Assembly (NCBI RefSeq): GCF_008711175.1
Contig: NZ_VWNF01000048.1
Span: forward strand, 124,001 to 188,000
Reading direction: 5' to 3'
Length of the DNA: 64,000 bases
Source: Nesterenkonia ebinurensis
Lineage (GTDB): Bacteria; Actinomycetota; Actinomycetes; Actinomycetales; Micrococcaceae
Shown: positions 33,855 through 43,342 of the stretch, piece after piece
Layout of the letters: the number at the start of each line of letters is the position of its first letter
Position numbering within the stretch: the stretch's first letter is position 1
The notes under the pieces: model-generated
The model's database searches: none
Seen by the model: only the letters and a program-made list of their open reading frames with translations
Told to the model about the DNA's origin: nothing
Position numbers and translations under genes: made by a program

Positions 33855-35501
33855 GTGAAGAAGGCGCTGATCGTCCTGGTGGCCGCGGTGTTCATGCTCG
33901 GACCATCCGTCGTGCTCCTGGGAGTGGGGGTGCTGCTGAACCCCGGTGCCCGTGCCGATGCCTCCGTGTGTATCCCCGGCGAGACGGACCTGACCGTCCA
34001 GGAGATCCCCGACTCCCTGACCGCGACCACCGACAACGACGAGACCATCACCCTGACCCGACCACAGTTGAAGCACGCCGCCACCATCATCACCACCGGC
34101 GATCAGACCGAAGGCATCAACGAGCAGGGCGTGCTGGTCGCGCTGATGGCCGCCCTGACTGAATCGGATTTGCGGATGCTGTCCAACACCAGCGCCTACC
34201 CGGAGTCAGCGGAGCACCCCAATGACGGGGACGGCTCCGACCACGACTCGCTTGGCCTGTTCCAGATGCGCCCCGCCACAGGCTGGGGCACCGTCGCCGA
34301 ACTCATGGACCCCGACTATCAGACCCGGGCGTTCTACGGCGGACCCGAAGGCCCCAACCACCCCGACCCACCGGGTCTGTTGGACATCGACGGCTGGGAA
34401 GACATGGACCCCGGCGAAGCCGCCCAAGCAGTGGAACGCTCCGCCTACCCGGAGAGGTATCAGAACTATCAGCCAGTCGCCGAGACCATCCTGACCACCC
34501 TCACCCGACCCACCGGCACCGGTAGCGGGGATAGCGGCACCACCTCGGCGCCTGAGACCAGCCGGGTCGTCTTCCCGCTGCCGGAGGGCACCTGGGTCAA
34601 GACCAGCGACTACGGATGGCGCACCGACCCCTTCACCGGCGAGCAGACGCTTCATGCTGGCACCGACTGGGCCGCCCCCGACGGCACACCCCTGTTCGCT
34701 GTAGCCGATGGCCGAGTCTTGTCCGCTTCCTACACCGAGGCCCGCGGCGGGGTGATCGTGCTGGAACACACCGTGGGCGCACAGACAGTCACCAGCACGT
34801 ATGTGCACATGTGGGAACACGGCATCCACGTCAGCGACGGCGAGACCGTGAGCGCTGGGCAGCACATCGGCGACGTCGGCTCCTCCGGCCGCTCCACCGG
34901 ACCCCACCTGCATCTGGAGATCCGCCCCGGCGGACAGGACGCCGAAACCACCGACCCCGAACAATGGCTGCTGAACCAGGATGCCGAGGGCATCACCGGC
35001 GGCGACCAGGCACCTGTCACCGAGACTGAGCCCGGCTGCGAACCCGATGCCAGCGAAGCCGGCGAACCAGAACCCTTCACCGGCGGCGACCCCGATCAGT
35101 TCGTGGATGATCCGACCACTGATGGGCAGATCACCGCCCGCACCGCCCACATCCTCCACAAAGTCCAAACAGCATTCCCCGACGCGGACTGGGTCTGCTA
35201 CTCACCCCGGCCCGGTCAGGACTCCGACCACCCCCTCGGACGCGCCTGCGATGGGACCTTCGGCAACGCCATCGGCGAACCAGCTGCCGGTGATGCCCTT
35301 GAACTGGGCTGGGCAGTGACGAACTGGCTCCAAGAACACGCCGAAACACTGGGTGTGAACTATCTGATCTGGCAGGGACAAATCTGGGTCGCCCCCCGCG
35401 CCGATGAAGGATGGCGCGACTACGACGGCGGCGGCATGCACGACGCCGAATCCATCACAGGAGGCCATTACGACCATGTGCACCTCTCAGCCGCCGAGTA
35501 A
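33855..35501 (+). CDS. Three-domain cell-wall hydrolase of the conjugation machine
   Basis: A 548-aa exported protein (N-terminal helix about 4-27). Domain one (about 95-215) is lysozyme/transglycosylase-like: ALTESDLRM includes the likely catalytic glutamate and SLGLFQMRP is typical. Domain two (about 255-365) is an M23 peptidase with HAGTDWAAPDGTP and the HLHLE zinc motif. Domain three (about 420-548) has DHPLGRACD and HYDHVHLS, the D-Ala-D-Ala carboxypeptidase-like zinc motifs seen at the end of many actinobacterial hydrolases. It should cut both glycan strands and peptides to make room for the transfer channel, like VirB1/Orf14 proteins but with three activities in one chain. Confidence 0.88.
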   Translation: MKKALIVLVAAVFMLGPSVVLLGVGVLLNPGARADASVCIPGETDLTVQEIPDSLTATTDNDETITLTRPQLKHAATIITTGDQTEGINEQGVLVALMAALTESDLRMLSNTSAYPESAEHPNDGDGSDHDSLGLFQMRPATGWGTVAELMDPDYQTRAFYGGPEGPNHPDPPGLLDIDGWEDMDPGEAAQAVERSAYPERYQNYQPVAETILTTLTRPTGTGSGDSGTTSAPETSRVVFPLPEGTWVKTSDYGWRTDPFTGEQTLHAGTDWAAPDGTPLFAVADGRVLSASYTEARGGVIVLEHTVGAQTVTSTYVHMWEHGIHVSDGETVSAGQHIGDVGSSGRSTGPHLHLEIRPGGQDAETTDPEQWLLNQDAEGITGGDQAPVTETEPGCEPDASEAGEPEPFTGGDPDQFVDDPTTDGQITARTAHILHKVQTAFPDADWVCYSPRPGQDSDHPLGRACDGTFGNAIGEPAAGDALELGWAVTNWLQEHAETLGVNYLIWQGQIWVAPRADEGWRDYDGGGMHDAESITGGHYDHVHLSAAE

Positions 35502-35548
35502 TCTCGGAAGTTACATCAGGTGTACGAATCCTGCATTAGATGTCAGGC

Positions 35549-36001
35549 TCAACGATCGGGGTCGCGCGGTGGCAATGACGCCGCTGTTGCCTCGACCCAG
35601 CGTCGTTGGCCGCGGGTCTCCACCGCACGGCGATGGTAATGGGCGCGTACCCACGCCACCGCCTCAGTTGGGGCAACACCGCTCATGGCGGCCAGCAACG
35701 CCAGCGCGGTTCCGGTGCGGCCCACCCCGGAACCACAGGCGATCTCGACCCTGTGCTCACCGGCACGGTGGTACGCCTCGGCCAGGGTCTCCACCGCCTC
35801 ACCTGTGGAGGCAGGCAGACCGAAGTCACGCCATCGCACCCACTGGTAGGGCCACTGCTTCTGCTGGGGTTCACGGGCGAGCAGGTAGACCGCGAAGTCC
35901 GGTGCGGGGACCTCACCGCCGCGCCGGCGCGCTGAGGCGCCGCGGATGCGCCGGCCATCGGGCAGCTCGACCACACCCTGCTCCTCAGTCCATGCCTGCA
36001 T
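35549..36001 (-). CDS. Protein-tyrosine-phosphatase-like protein
   Basis: A 150-aa protein with the Cys-based phosphatase loop CGSGVGRTGTALALL (C89 to R95, pattern CxxGxGRT) preceded by an aspartate-containing WVRWRDFGLPAS that could supply the general acid. Length fits small dual-specificity/PTP-like phosphatases. It is transcribed against the transfer operon, in a pocket between the wall hydrolase and the first DUF6112-like gene. Members of this group are seen in actinobacterial conjugative elements, but I know of no tested role. Confidence 0.82.
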   Translation of the reverse strand: MQAWTEEQGVVELPDGRRIRGASARRRGGEVPAPDFAVYLLAREPQQKQWPYQWVRWRDFGLPASTGEAVETLAEAYHRAGEHRVEIACGSGVGRTGTALALLAAMSGVAPTEAVAWVRAHYHRRAVETRGQRRWVEATAASLPPRDPDR

Positions 36002-36107
36002 GCTTCGACGCTAGTCACTCCCAGCCCGACTACGCGACCCCGCCCGCTCACCTCACAGACATGAATTTCGCACGCTTCAAATACTCGCCTCCGCCGGTCG
36101 GTCCGTG

Positions 36108-36380
36108 ATGACCATGAATGTGTTCCCTGATTTCGAGGGCTTGGAAGGCATCGGTGAGCTGCGCGAGGTCATCGGCGCTCTGCTGATGTTCGTGCTGATC
36201 GTCGCGGTGCTGATGCTGATTGTCTGCGCCATCGTGTGGGCACTTGCCTCATCCAATGGTCACCACGGCGCGGCGACCAAAGCCAGGATCGGCGCCTGGG
36301 CCGCCCTGGGAGCCGCAGTCCTGGCCGGCGGTGGAGTGGCGTGGCTGAACTGGCTCATCGACCTCGGCTCCACCCTCTAG
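36108..36380 (+). CDS. DUF6112-like small membrane protein, copy 1
   Basis: A 90-aa protein with two membrane helices (about 24-47 and 64-84) and a conserved LREVIGALL start of the first helix. Size and topology resemble VirB2/TrbC pilin-like subunits of type IV secretion systems. A paralogue follows at 36901, with the Nudix gene on the opposite strand in between. GTG 36105 is an alternative start and no strong ribosome site is visible. Confidence 0.75.
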   Translation: MTMNVFPDFEGLEGIGELREVIGALLMFVLIVAVLMLIVCAIVWALASSNGHHGAATKARIGAWAALGAAVLAGGGVAWLNWLIDLGSTL

Positions 36381-36384
36381 CCCG

Positions 36385-36813
36385 TTACCCGCCCGCGGCG
36401 CTCGTACTTGCAGGCGGGATGATGCCGGCCCGGCGCAGATACCCGGCCAGATCGTCGGTCACCGCCAGGGTGTCGATCTCCTCGGGGCTCACCCATCGGG
36501 CGTCCTCGGCGTCATCGCCAGGGACCAGAGTGCCGCCGGTGACGGTGGCGGCGAAGTCATGGATCTCATAAACCCGCCCATCCCCGACAGGCACCCGCAG
36601 CCTCCACAGCTCCCGGCCGACCTCCACAATCAGTCCAGTCTCCTCCAGCGCCTCGCGCGCTGCCGCTTCTTCCAAGGTCTCGCCGGGATCAAGGCTCCCG
36701 CCGGGCACAGACCACAAGCCACGCCCCGGCTCGCTGCCGCGCCTGATCAGCAGCACCCGCCCGGCGGCGTCAGTGATCACCGCACTGGCCGCCAACACCA
36801 CCTGCCTGCTCAT
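36385..36813 (-). CDS. Nudix hydrolase
   Basis: A 142-aa Nudix hydrolase with a complete Nudix box, [18 protein letters not shown] followed by LEETGL (about 38-61), the GX5EX7REUXEEXGU pattern. Such enzymes hydrolyse nucleoside diphosphates linked to other groups, including oxidised nucleotides. It is antisense to the transfer operon, between the two DUF6112-like genes. Its start faces the leader of the second copy, so the two may share a divergent promoter region. Like the phosphatase at 35549 it looks like a passenger gene within the secretion operon. Confidence 0.88.
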   Translation of the reverse strand: MSRQVVLAASAVITDAAGRVLLIRRGSEPGRGLWSVPGGSLDPGETLEEAAAREALEETGLIVEVGRELWRLRVPVGDGRVYEIHDFAATVTGGTLVPGDDAEDARWVSPEEIDTLAVTDDLAGYLRRAGIIPPASTSAAGG

Positions 36814-36840
36814 GTCTCCCACGCTATCCCGGACAGCGCA

Positions 36841-36849
36841 GTGCACCTG
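36841..36849 (+). promoter_or_regulatory. GTGCACCTG leader motif (second DUF6112-like gene)
   Basis: Exact copy 51 bases upstream of GTG 36901, in the gap divergent from the Nudix gene. The downstream ribosome site is GAAGGAG at 36885-36891. Confidence 0.45.
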
Positions 36850-36900
36850 ATGGGCGAGAACCCTCCCTATCTCGTCTCGTCTGTGAAGGAGTACCCCGCT

Positions 36901-37233
36901 GTGAACACTTTGACTCTCGCCCTGGAAGCCGCCACCGCCCTGAACGCGCTGGTGGTGCCGATGCAGATCGACATCAGCCCCAATGAGTCCGGCCTGCCGG
37001 GCATCTCCCAGTTGCGGACCATCGTCGGGGCGGTGATGACCATCGGGCTGATCCTCTCGGTGCTGGCGCTGATCATCTCCGCGATCGTGTGGGGCTTCGG
37101 CGCCAACAGCAGCAACCCTCACCTGGCGGGCCGGGGCAAGATCGGAGTGCTGGTCTCTTGTGGTGCGGCGATCATCTGTGGTGCCGCGGTGACGCTGATC
37201 AACTTCTTCTGGGACGTCGGCCAGCAGGTCTAA
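36901..37233 (+). CDS. DUF6112-like small membrane protein, copy 2
   Basis: A 110-aa protein with two membrane helices (about 40-63 and 79-101), starting at GTG 36901 nine bases after GAAGGAG. It aligns with the protein at 36108 over its whole core ([17 protein letters not shown] against ELREVIGALLMFVLIV, then AIVWGFG against AIVWALA) and has a longer N-terminus. Pilin-like or core-channel function is likely from size and place, directly before the TrbL/VirB6 gene, but not shown. Confidence 0.8.
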   Translation: MNTLTLALEAATALNALVVPMQIDISPNESGLPGISQLRTIVGAVMTIGLILSVLALIISAIVWGFGANSSNPHLAGRGKIGVLVSCGAAIICGAAVTLINFFWDVGQQV

Positions 37234-37273
37234 CCCCACCCACCAACTCAGAATCTCTAGGGAGTGATTTGCG

Positions 37274-38848
37274 GTGGGTGTGTGCGATGTTCCCATCATC
37301 TCCTCGGTCTGCGATGTGGCCGGTGAAGCCGCCGCGACCCTGGTCTCGGCCCCCTTCGACTGGCTCGCATCTGCGATGGGTGCCGCCGCCGGTTGGCTCT
37401 TCGAAGCGGTCTGGTCGGTGTTCGACACCACCACCAGGGTCAACGTCACCAGTGATGAGTACATCGGGGTCTATAACGTGCTCTTCGGCGTCGCGGTGTT
37501 CATCATGCTGATCTTCTTCTGCCTGCAACTGATCACCGGGCTGATCCGCCGCGACCCCACCGCCTTATCCCGTGCAGCCCTCGGGCTCGCCAAGAGCGTG
37601 CTTGGCTCGTTTGTGGTGATCGCGATCGTTGCCCTGTTGTTGGAGATCACTGACCAACTCACCCTCGGCATCGTCCAGGCCACCGGCAACACCATGGAAG
37701 ACATGGGTGAGAGGATCGCCCTGCTCGCCACCGGGTTGACCGCGGTCAATATCGCCGCTCCCGGGGTGGGGGCGATCATCACCATCTTTCTGGCCGGGCT
37801 GGCCATCAGCGCGGCGGCGATCGTGTGGTTCTCCCTGCTGATGCGCAGCGCACTGTTGCTGGTGGCGATCGTCTTCGCCCCCATCGCCCTGGCCGGCAGT
37901 AGCTGGGATGCGACCAAGGGGTGGTTCTCCAAATGGGCGGCCTTCGTCCTGGCGCTGATCTTCTCCAAGCTGGTGCTGGTGGTGATCTTCCTCGTTGCGA
38001 TCACCCAGGTCTCGGCGCCCATCGAGGCGGACCTGGCCTCGATCAGCGATCCGATTGCCGGGATCGTGCTGATGTTCATCGCCGCCTTCGCCCCGTATAT
38101 GACCTATAAGTTCATCAGCTTTGTCGGCTTCGACATGTACCACGCCATGAGTTCCGAGCAGGAAGCCAAGGGCGCGATGAACCGCCCTGTACCTGCCCCC
38201 AACAAGCCGGCCGGGGAGGGGCCGAAGAAGGTCCTCGACAACGACGGCGGCGGCAAACCCAGCGGCAGCCAGCCCGGCGGCGGCAGCGGTGGCAGTGGTG
38301 ACGGAGGAAGCGGGGGCGACGGTGGTGGTGGTGGCGTTGGTGGGAAGAAGCCGCCGGCGCAGAAAACCGCCGCATCCCAGGCATCCAGTGGCACTGCTGG
38401 CTCGGCTGGGGCTGGTGGGGGTCAGGCCGCCGCGGGCGGCTCCGCAGGAACGAGTGCTGGCGGCGGAGCAGCAGCCAGTACAGGAGCCAGTGCAGGAGCT
38501 GGTTCCAGCGCTGGGGCCGGCGCGGGTGCCGGTGCTGCGGCTGGTCCGGGTGCGGCGGCCGTGGTCGGGGCGAAGGTCGCCAAAGACACAGCGACCGCCG
38601 GCCCCAAGGCGGGAAAGGCCGTGGGTGGCCAGGCCGAGTCGACCGCGGATTCGGCCGGTCAGACCGGCAACGCCCCAGTCCCGTCACAAGCACCTCCGCC
38701 GTCGACTCCGGCACCCAAGACGCCCTCGGCTAAACCCACCGCACCGCCGGCTGAGTCCAAGACCCCGCCGGCGGGTCCCTCACCACCGCAGCCGCGTCCA
38801 CCCAAGCAACCCCCGCCACCGGCGCCGAAGCCGACCGGGAAGGAGTGA
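37274..38848 (+). CDS. TrbL/VirB6-like conjugal transfer membrane protein
   Basis: A 524-aa polytopic protein starting at GTG 37274 after AGGGAG. It has about six membrane helices in residues 60-290 (for example [19 protein letters not shown] and [18 protein letters not shown]), the TrbL/VirB6 arrangement forming the inner-membrane channel. The C-terminal 230 residues are low-complexity: a glycine/serine run, alanine/glycine repeats, then a proline-rich tail. This tail explains the very biased base composition at 38250-38840. It is followed six bases later by the SCO6880 gene. Confidence 0.87.
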   Translation: MGVCDVPIISSVCDVAGEAAATLVSAPFDWLASAMGAAAGWLFEAVWSVFDTTTRVNVTSDEYIGVYNVLFGVAVFIMLIFFCLQLITGLIRRDPTALSRAALGLAKSVLGSFVVIAIVALLLEITDQLTLGIVQATGNTMEDMGERIALLATGLTAVNIAAPGVGAIITIFLAGLAISAAAIVWFSLLMRSALLLVAIVFAPIALAGSSWDATKGWFSKWAAFVLALIFSKLVLVVIFLVAITQVSAPIEADLASISDPIAGIVLMFIAAFAPYMTYKFISFVGFDMYHAMSSEQEAKGAMNRPVPAPNKPAGEGPKKVLDNDGGGKPSGSQPGGGSGGSGDGGSGGDGGGGGVGGKKPPAQKTAASQASSGTAGSAGAGGGQAAAGGSAGTSAGGGAAASTGASAGAGSSAGAGAGAGAAAGPGAAAVVGAKVAKDTATAGPKAGKAVGGQAESTADSAGQTGNAPVPSQAPPPSTPAPKTPSAKPTAPPAESKTPPAGPSPPQPRPPKQPPPPAPKPTGKE

Positions 38849-38854
38849 CCCGCC

Positions 38855-40327
38855 GTGCCCACACAGCAGAACGAACACACCACGGTGTCGTCTGAGTTGG
38901 TGCCGGTGAAGTTCTCCCGCCTCACCCGCCGCGGCATCCTCCTGGGGCTCTCGCTGTCCCAGCTCATCACCCTCGCCACCGGCATCCTCTCGGTCGTGGG
39001 GGCGCTCTACACCGGTGGTGGCATCCTGCTGGCCTACACCGCCCCGGTCTGGGTGGTGGCCGCGGCCTTGACGTGGATACCCATCGCGGGGCGACCCGCG
39101 GTGGAGTGGGTGCCAGTGGCGTTCTGGTGGCTCTGGCGCACCACCGGCGGACAGCTGCTGTACCGGCACCGGGTCGTCACCCCGCGCCCGGTCGGGACCC
39201 TGGCGCTGCCGGGTGACATGGCCAGGTTGCGCGAGTACACCGACCCCGAAACGAACGCAGGCATGGTCCACGACCCCCACGCCCAGACCCTCACCGTGGT
39301 CTGCGACGTCAGCCACCCTGCGTTCGTGCTGTTGGACCCGGGTGAGCAGGAACGCCGGGTCACCTCCTGGGGACGCGTCCTGGCCACCGTCTGCCGCTCC
39401 GGACGGATCGCCACCCTCCAAGTCTTGGAGCGCACCCTGCCGGACTCAGGCACCGGCCTGGCCGAATGGTGGGCCTCCCACGGGAGCGCCGATGACACCT
39501 GGGCGGCGACCACCTACGCCGAACTGATCGCCCGGGCCGGACCCGCCGGGGAACGCCACGCCACCACGCTGAGCCTGTCGTTGGATATGAAGACGGCCGC
39601 CCGGCAGATCAAGACCGCCGGTGGCGGTATCCGTGGTGCGGCCGCCGTTCTGCGCCAAGAGATGTCGACACTGGTGGCCGCACTCCGGTCAGCCGATCTC
39701 ACCCCCTCGGGATGGTTATCGCCGGGCGAGATCGCGGTGATCCTGCGCAGCGCGTATGACCCGGCGATCGCCGCGACCTTGGAACGTCACGGCGAACTCG
39801 GCCAGAACCTCGCCACCGCCGGACCGGTCGCGGTCAACGAGTCCTGGACCCGACTGCGCACCGACTCAGCCCACCACGCCGTGCTCTGGATCAGCGAGTG
39901 GCCACGCTCCATGGTCTACCCCGGATTCCTCTCACCCGTGCTGCTCTCCACCGGCATCCAACGGTCGTTCTCGCTGCTCTGCACCCCGATGCGCTCAGAC
40001 CAGGCCGTCAGGGATATCCGCAAGAAGAAGGTCGAACACATCAGCGACGCCGCGCAGCGGGCGAAGATCGGCCAGATCGAAGACGCCGCCCACACCGCCG
40101 AATACCAAGACGTCCTCCAACAAGAAGCCGACCTCACCGCCGGCCACGGCGTGCTGCGCTACACCGGTCTGATCTCCGTCTCCGCACCCACGGTTGAGGA
40201 GCTGGAGGCCGGGGTCGCGGCGATCGAACAGGCCGCCATCCAAGCCTCCTGCGAAACCCGTCTCCTGGTCGGCCAGCAGGCCGCCGCGTTCACCGCCGCC
40301 GCCTTGCCGCTGTGCCGCCGCGTCTGA
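38855..40327 (+). CDS. SCO6880-family protein (PrgI/VirB4 N-terminal-like)
   Basis: A 490-aa member of the SCO6880 family found in actinobacterial conjugation loci. Two N-terminal membrane helices (about 28-70) resemble the PrgI/VirB3 module. The soluble rest resembles the N-terminal domain of VirB4 ATPases, but there is no Walker motif. The ATPase half is encoded separately at 41283, so the usual VirB3-VirB4 unit appears split between the two genes, with the 291-aa protein at 40411 between them. The gene starts seven bases after the TrbL stop. Confidence 0.85.
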   Translation: MPTQQNEHTTVSSELVPVKFSRLTRRGILLGLSLSQLITLATGILSVVGALYTGGGILLAYTAPVWVVAAALTWIPIAGRPAVEWVPVAFWWLWRTTGGQLLYRHRVVTPRPVGTLALPGDMARLREYTDPETNAGMVHDPHAQTLTVVCDVSHPAFVLLDPGEQERRVTSWGRVLATVCRSGRIATLQVLERTLPDSGTGLAEWWASHGSADDTWAATTYAELIARAGPAGERHATTLSLSLDMKTAARQIKTAGGGIRGAAAVLRQEMSTLVAALRSADLTPSGWLSPGEIAVILRSAYDPAIAATLERHGELGQNLATAGPVAVNESWTRLRTDSAHHAVLWISEWPRSMVYPGFLSPVLLSTGIQRSFSLLCTPMRSDQAVRDIRKKKVEHISDAAQRAKIGQIEDAAHTAEYQDVLQQEADLTAGHGVLRYTGLISVSAPTVEELEAGVAAIEQAAIQASCETRLLVGQQAAAFTAAALPLCRRV

Positions 40328-40358
40328 CCGGACCCGGGTGCCGGTCGTGATGTGGCGC

Positions 40359-40400
40359 GTGCACCTGACCCGTGACCCCAAACCCGCTCGCGTTCACGGG
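40359..40400 (+). promoter_or_regulatory. GTGCACCTG leader motif and hairpin (40411 gene)
   Basis: Exact GTGCACCTG at 40359-40367, followed by CCCGTGA (40369-40375), which is complementary to TCACGGG (40394-40400). The right arm runs into the GGGAGG ribosome site (40398-40403), so pairing would partly cover it. Confidence 0.5.
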
Positions 40401-40410
40401 AGGCCCCACG

Positions 40411-41286
40411 ATGCCCACGTTCCACGACCCACTGGCCGATGCCGCAGAAGCCTCCGAGGCCCTGCGCGGCCTGGCCCACGCCAGCCGGGTCTTCGATGAC
40501 CCGGCCGACACCTACCAAGTATTCGGTGAACTCGCCGCTGGTGTCCGTTCGCTGCGCCAGGTACTGGACCAACTCGCAGGCGCCCACCTGACCCACCGGG
40601 ACCGCGCATTCGACGACGACGGCAACCACACCGCCGGTGCAGCCGATGCGCTGGCAGCAGCCGACGAACTGCATCTGGCTGGGACGTTGTTGGATCAGGC
40701 CGAGGACCGGCTCAGCGCCGCCCACAGTGCGTCGGGGCGGATCGCCTGGCACCGCGAACCAGCCATCGAATCGCCCGTCGAACCTGACGCGCAGCGGCGG
40801 TGGCTCAATGTGGTGTTCCTCCAAGGCGAGCAGGCCGACCAGGTGCTCGATGTGATCGACCGTCAGGGCACCGAGGCGGCGATCGAGCACCTGCGTGGCT
40901 TCGACGTCGGGGAGGAGACCACTGATGCGGCGTTGGAGAACGGCTACGCCTACGACACCCCACCTGCCGGGGCGCAGGATCGCACCATCACCGAGGGCGA
41001 CTACGCCCTGACCTACAACCACGACCTGGGCCATGTCAGCCTGCTGCGCGCCTACACCCCGCCACCCGACCCAGAACTCACTCGCACCGTCCCTGAACCG
41101 GTTTCGGCAGGTCCGGTCTCGGCGCGGGAGGCCATCGGTGGCCGCGGGTCAGCCGCCCCGCACCCACGCCCCTCGATAAAGCGCCCCCAATCGGTGGGCA
41201 GGAGGCCTATGAACGACCCGGAGCATGACTGGTTCGCCGCCCCCACCCGTTCCTCGGGTGCCTCGGGGCGGGGCCTGTCGCTATGA
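40411..41286 (+). CDS. Conserved transfer-operon protein of unknown function
   Basis: A 291-aa soluble, acidic protein; start fixed by GGGAGG eight bases upstream. The first 120 residues are helical (ASRVFDDPADTYQVFGELAA). A middle part has LNVVFLQGEQADQVLDVIDR, and the C-terminus is disordered and proline-rich. It overlaps the VirB4 ATPase gene by four bases (ATGA). No motif was recognised. Position between the SCO6880 and ATPase genes suggests a structural or regulatory partner of the channel. Confidence 0.75.
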   Translation: MPTFHDPLADAAEASEALRGLAHASRVFDDPADTYQVFGELAAGVRSLRQVLDQLAGAHLTHRDRAFDDDGNHTAGAADALAAADELHLAGTLLDQAEDRLSAAHSASGRIAWHREPAIESPVEPDAQRRWLNVVFLQGEQADQVLDVIDRQGTEAAIEHLRGFDVGEETTDAALENGYAYDTPPAGAQDRTITEGDYALTYNHDLGHVSLLRAYTPPPDPELTRTVPEPVSAGPVSAREAIGGRGSAAPHPRPSIKRPQSVGRRPMNDPEHDWFAAPTRSSGASGRGLSL

Positions 41287-42776
41287 GCAGCCGCGAACAC
41301 GATCACGACCGGTTGCACACCTCGGTGCTGGTCGCCCCAGCCAAGGAACGGCGCCGACTGCGTAAACAGCGCCGCCAGGCCGCCGCAAAGCTCCAAGCCG
41401 AACAACGCGCCACCGAGAAGCACGCCGCGAAGGCGAAGGCCGAGGCCGAGCGCGCCGAACGCCGCGCCACCCAGTACCTGCCCGCAGCCGGTGAACCCGG
41501 CCCCGCCGCGCTGCGAACCCCGGGGCGGTTTCGGCTCCCGCGCCACCAAGACACCTCCGCGACGTTGGCGGGGGCGTATCCGTTCGTCGCCGAAGGCGGC
41601 CTCGGCTCCGACGGCGTGTTCGTCGGCCAGGACCTCTACTCCGGCGGCAGCTTCGTCTACGACCCCTGGGTCTTGTATGCCCGCGGGATCATCACCGCCC
41701 CCAACGTGGTTCTGGCCGGGATCGTCGGCTCCGGCAAATCCTCCCTCGCCAAGTCCCTCTACACACGATCGCTGCCGTTCGGGCGCCGCGTCTATGTACC
41801 CGGTGATCCCAAGGGTGAGCACACCGCCGTTGCCGAAGCAGTCGGCGGACGCGCCATCGTCCTCGGGCACGGGCTCAACACTCGCCTGAACCCGCTCGAC
41901 GAAGGCCACCGACCCGGCGGGCTCTCCGATGAGCAGTGGGCCACCACGGTCGCCTCCCGTCGCCGGGACCTCATCGGCGCGCTGGCCGAGACCGTGCTGG
42001 CGCGGGGGCTGACGCCATTGGAGCACACCGCTATCGACCTGGCGCTGACGCAGACGGTGCGGGAGAACACGGTGCCGATCCTTCCAATGGTCGTCGACCA
42101 CATCCTCACCCCGAACAACGACACCGATGGGCGTCTCGCGGAGGATGGCCGGATCGTCGGCCACGCCCTACGACGGCTGGTGGCCGGCGACCTCCAAGGA
42201 CTCTTCGACGGACCGAGCACCGTCCGGTTCGACCCATCGCTGCCGATGATCAGCCTCGACCTCTCCCGCGTCACCGAGAACAGCACCCTCATCTCGGTGT
42301 TGATGACCTGTTCCTCGGCGTGGATGGAGTCCGCCCTGCTGGACCCGGCCGGTGGACAGCGGTGGGTGATATACGACGAAGCCTGGCGCCTCATGTCCCA
42401 CCCCGCACTGTTGAAGCGCATGGACGCGCACTGGCGGCTCGCTCGTCATTACGGGATCGCGAACATGCTGATCTTCCACAAACTCTCCGACCTGGACAAC
42501 GTGGGCGATGCCGGCTCGGCCATGCGCTCCCTCGCCAACAGCCTGCTGGCCAACGCCGAGACCAGGATCGTCTACCGCCAAGAGTCCGACCAGCTCGGAC
42601 CCACCGCGAAAGCCCTCGGACTGACCGGCACAGAGCAGAAACTCCTCCCCAGCCTTGGGGTTGGGCAGGGGTTGTGGCGGATCAAGGACAGAGCCTTCAT
42701 CACCCAGCACCAGCTCCACCCGGCTGAGTTGGACCTGTTCGATACCAGTTCTCGGCTCACCCAAGGAGTGAAGTGA
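41283..42776 (+). CDS. VirB4-like conjugation ATPase
   Basis: A 497-aa ATPase of the VirB4/TraC group. A basic alanine-rich N-terminal region (about 20-65, probably coiled) precedes the motor domain with Walker A GIVGSGKSS (146-154), Walker B WVIYDEAW and the following HWRLARHYGIANMLIFHKLS typical of the family. The C-terminal GQGLWRIKDRAFIT resembles other VirB4 ends. The usual N-terminal VirB4 domain is missing and is supplied by the SCO6880 protein. It should power assembly of, or transport through, the mating channel. Confidence 0.9.
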   Translation: MSSREHDHDRLHTSVLVAPAKERRRLRKQRRQAAAKLQAEQRATEKHAAKAKAEAERAERRATQYLPAAGEPGPAALRTPGRFRLPRHQDTSATLAGAYPFVAEGGLGSDGVFVGQDLYSGGSFVYDPWVLYARGIITAPNVVLAGIVGSGKSSLAKSLYTRSLPFGRRVYVPGDPKGEHTAVAEAVGGRAIVLGHGLNTRLNPLDEGHRPGGLSDEQWATTVASRRRDLIGALAETVLARGLTPLEHTAIDLALTQTVRENTVPILPMVVDHILTPNNDTDGRLAEDGRIVGHALRRLVAGDLQGLFDGPSTVRFDPSLPMISLDLSRVTENSTLISVLMTCSSAWMESALLDPAGGQRWVIYDEAWRLMSHPALLKRMDAHWRLARHYGIANMLIFHKLSDLDNVGDAGSAMRSLANSLLANAETRIVYRQESDQLGPTAKALGLTGTEQKLLPSLGVGQGLWRIKDRAFITQHQLHPAELDLFDTSSRLTQGVK

Positions 42777-43342
42777 TGCCTTCGAAGAAGCCACGCCACT
42801 CGTCCCGGCGAGAACGCTCAGGGACCCCGGTGGTGTTGCCGCATGTGGTCATCACTGCCGCCGAAACCGGTGTCCTGGATGTCACTGTTGACGGTACTGC
42901 GTTCCCGCCACCAGCGGAAGGCATTGAGTGGACGCGGAGAACTTTCGGGGCCCTGTTGGATGCGATCACTGAGGACCGGAGGGTCGCGGTGCGCATCGAG
43001 GTCCACGAAACAGACGGGTCCGTGTTCACCGACCTCATCCACGCCCGCCGACCCAAACCAGCAGAACCCGAAGAAAGTAAGTCAGAGACCCCGAGCAGTA
43101 GGCAGGCCAAGAGCAGGCGCAAGAAGCGAGCGGAGCTGGTGGAGGTCACTGGCGAGGGGTTCGTGCCCGGCGAGGATGTCGCGGTAGCGGTCGTCGTCTC
43201 CCAGACCGACGCGACCGGCATCGGTCATGCCCGCGCTCTCCTCGACACCACACAGCTCGCGGACCTCTTGCGCGACGGCACCGGTGAGGCGGTGCTGTTC
43301 GGTCGGGTCTCGGGCACCACCGTCCGCAGGCGGCTGTCATGA
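42776..43342 (+). CDS. Conserved transfer-operon protein of unknown function
   Basis: A 188-aa protein, two beta-rich segments (PHVVITAAETGVLDVTVDG and the C-terminal EDVAVAVVVSQTDATGIGHA) joined by a basic linker (SSRQAKSRRKKRAELV). Its ATG overlaps the VirB4 stop by one base, and GTG 42773 is an alternative. It overlaps the coupling-protein gene by four bases. Unknown family; probably a small adaptor between the ATPase and the coupling protein. Confidence 0.75.
   Translation: MPSKKPRHSSRRERSGTPVVLPHVVITAAETGVLDVTVDGTAFPPPAEGIEWTRRTFGALLDAITEDRRVAVRIEVHETDGSVFTDLIHARRPKPAEPEESKSETPSSRQAKSRRKKRAELVEVTGEGFVPGEDVAVAVVVSQTDATGIGHARALLDTTQLADLLRDGTGEAVLFGRVSGTTVRRRLS

Noticed and set aside
34206-35168. 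Minus-strand frame opposite the wall hydrolase
   Set aside because: Glycine/valine-rich mirror of a protein with clear M23 motifs.
38115-38909. Frames on both strands across the TrbL C-terminal region
   Set aside because: The DNA encodes Ala/Gly/Pro low-complexity repeats, which leave all frames open; only the TrbL frame continues from a membrane domain.
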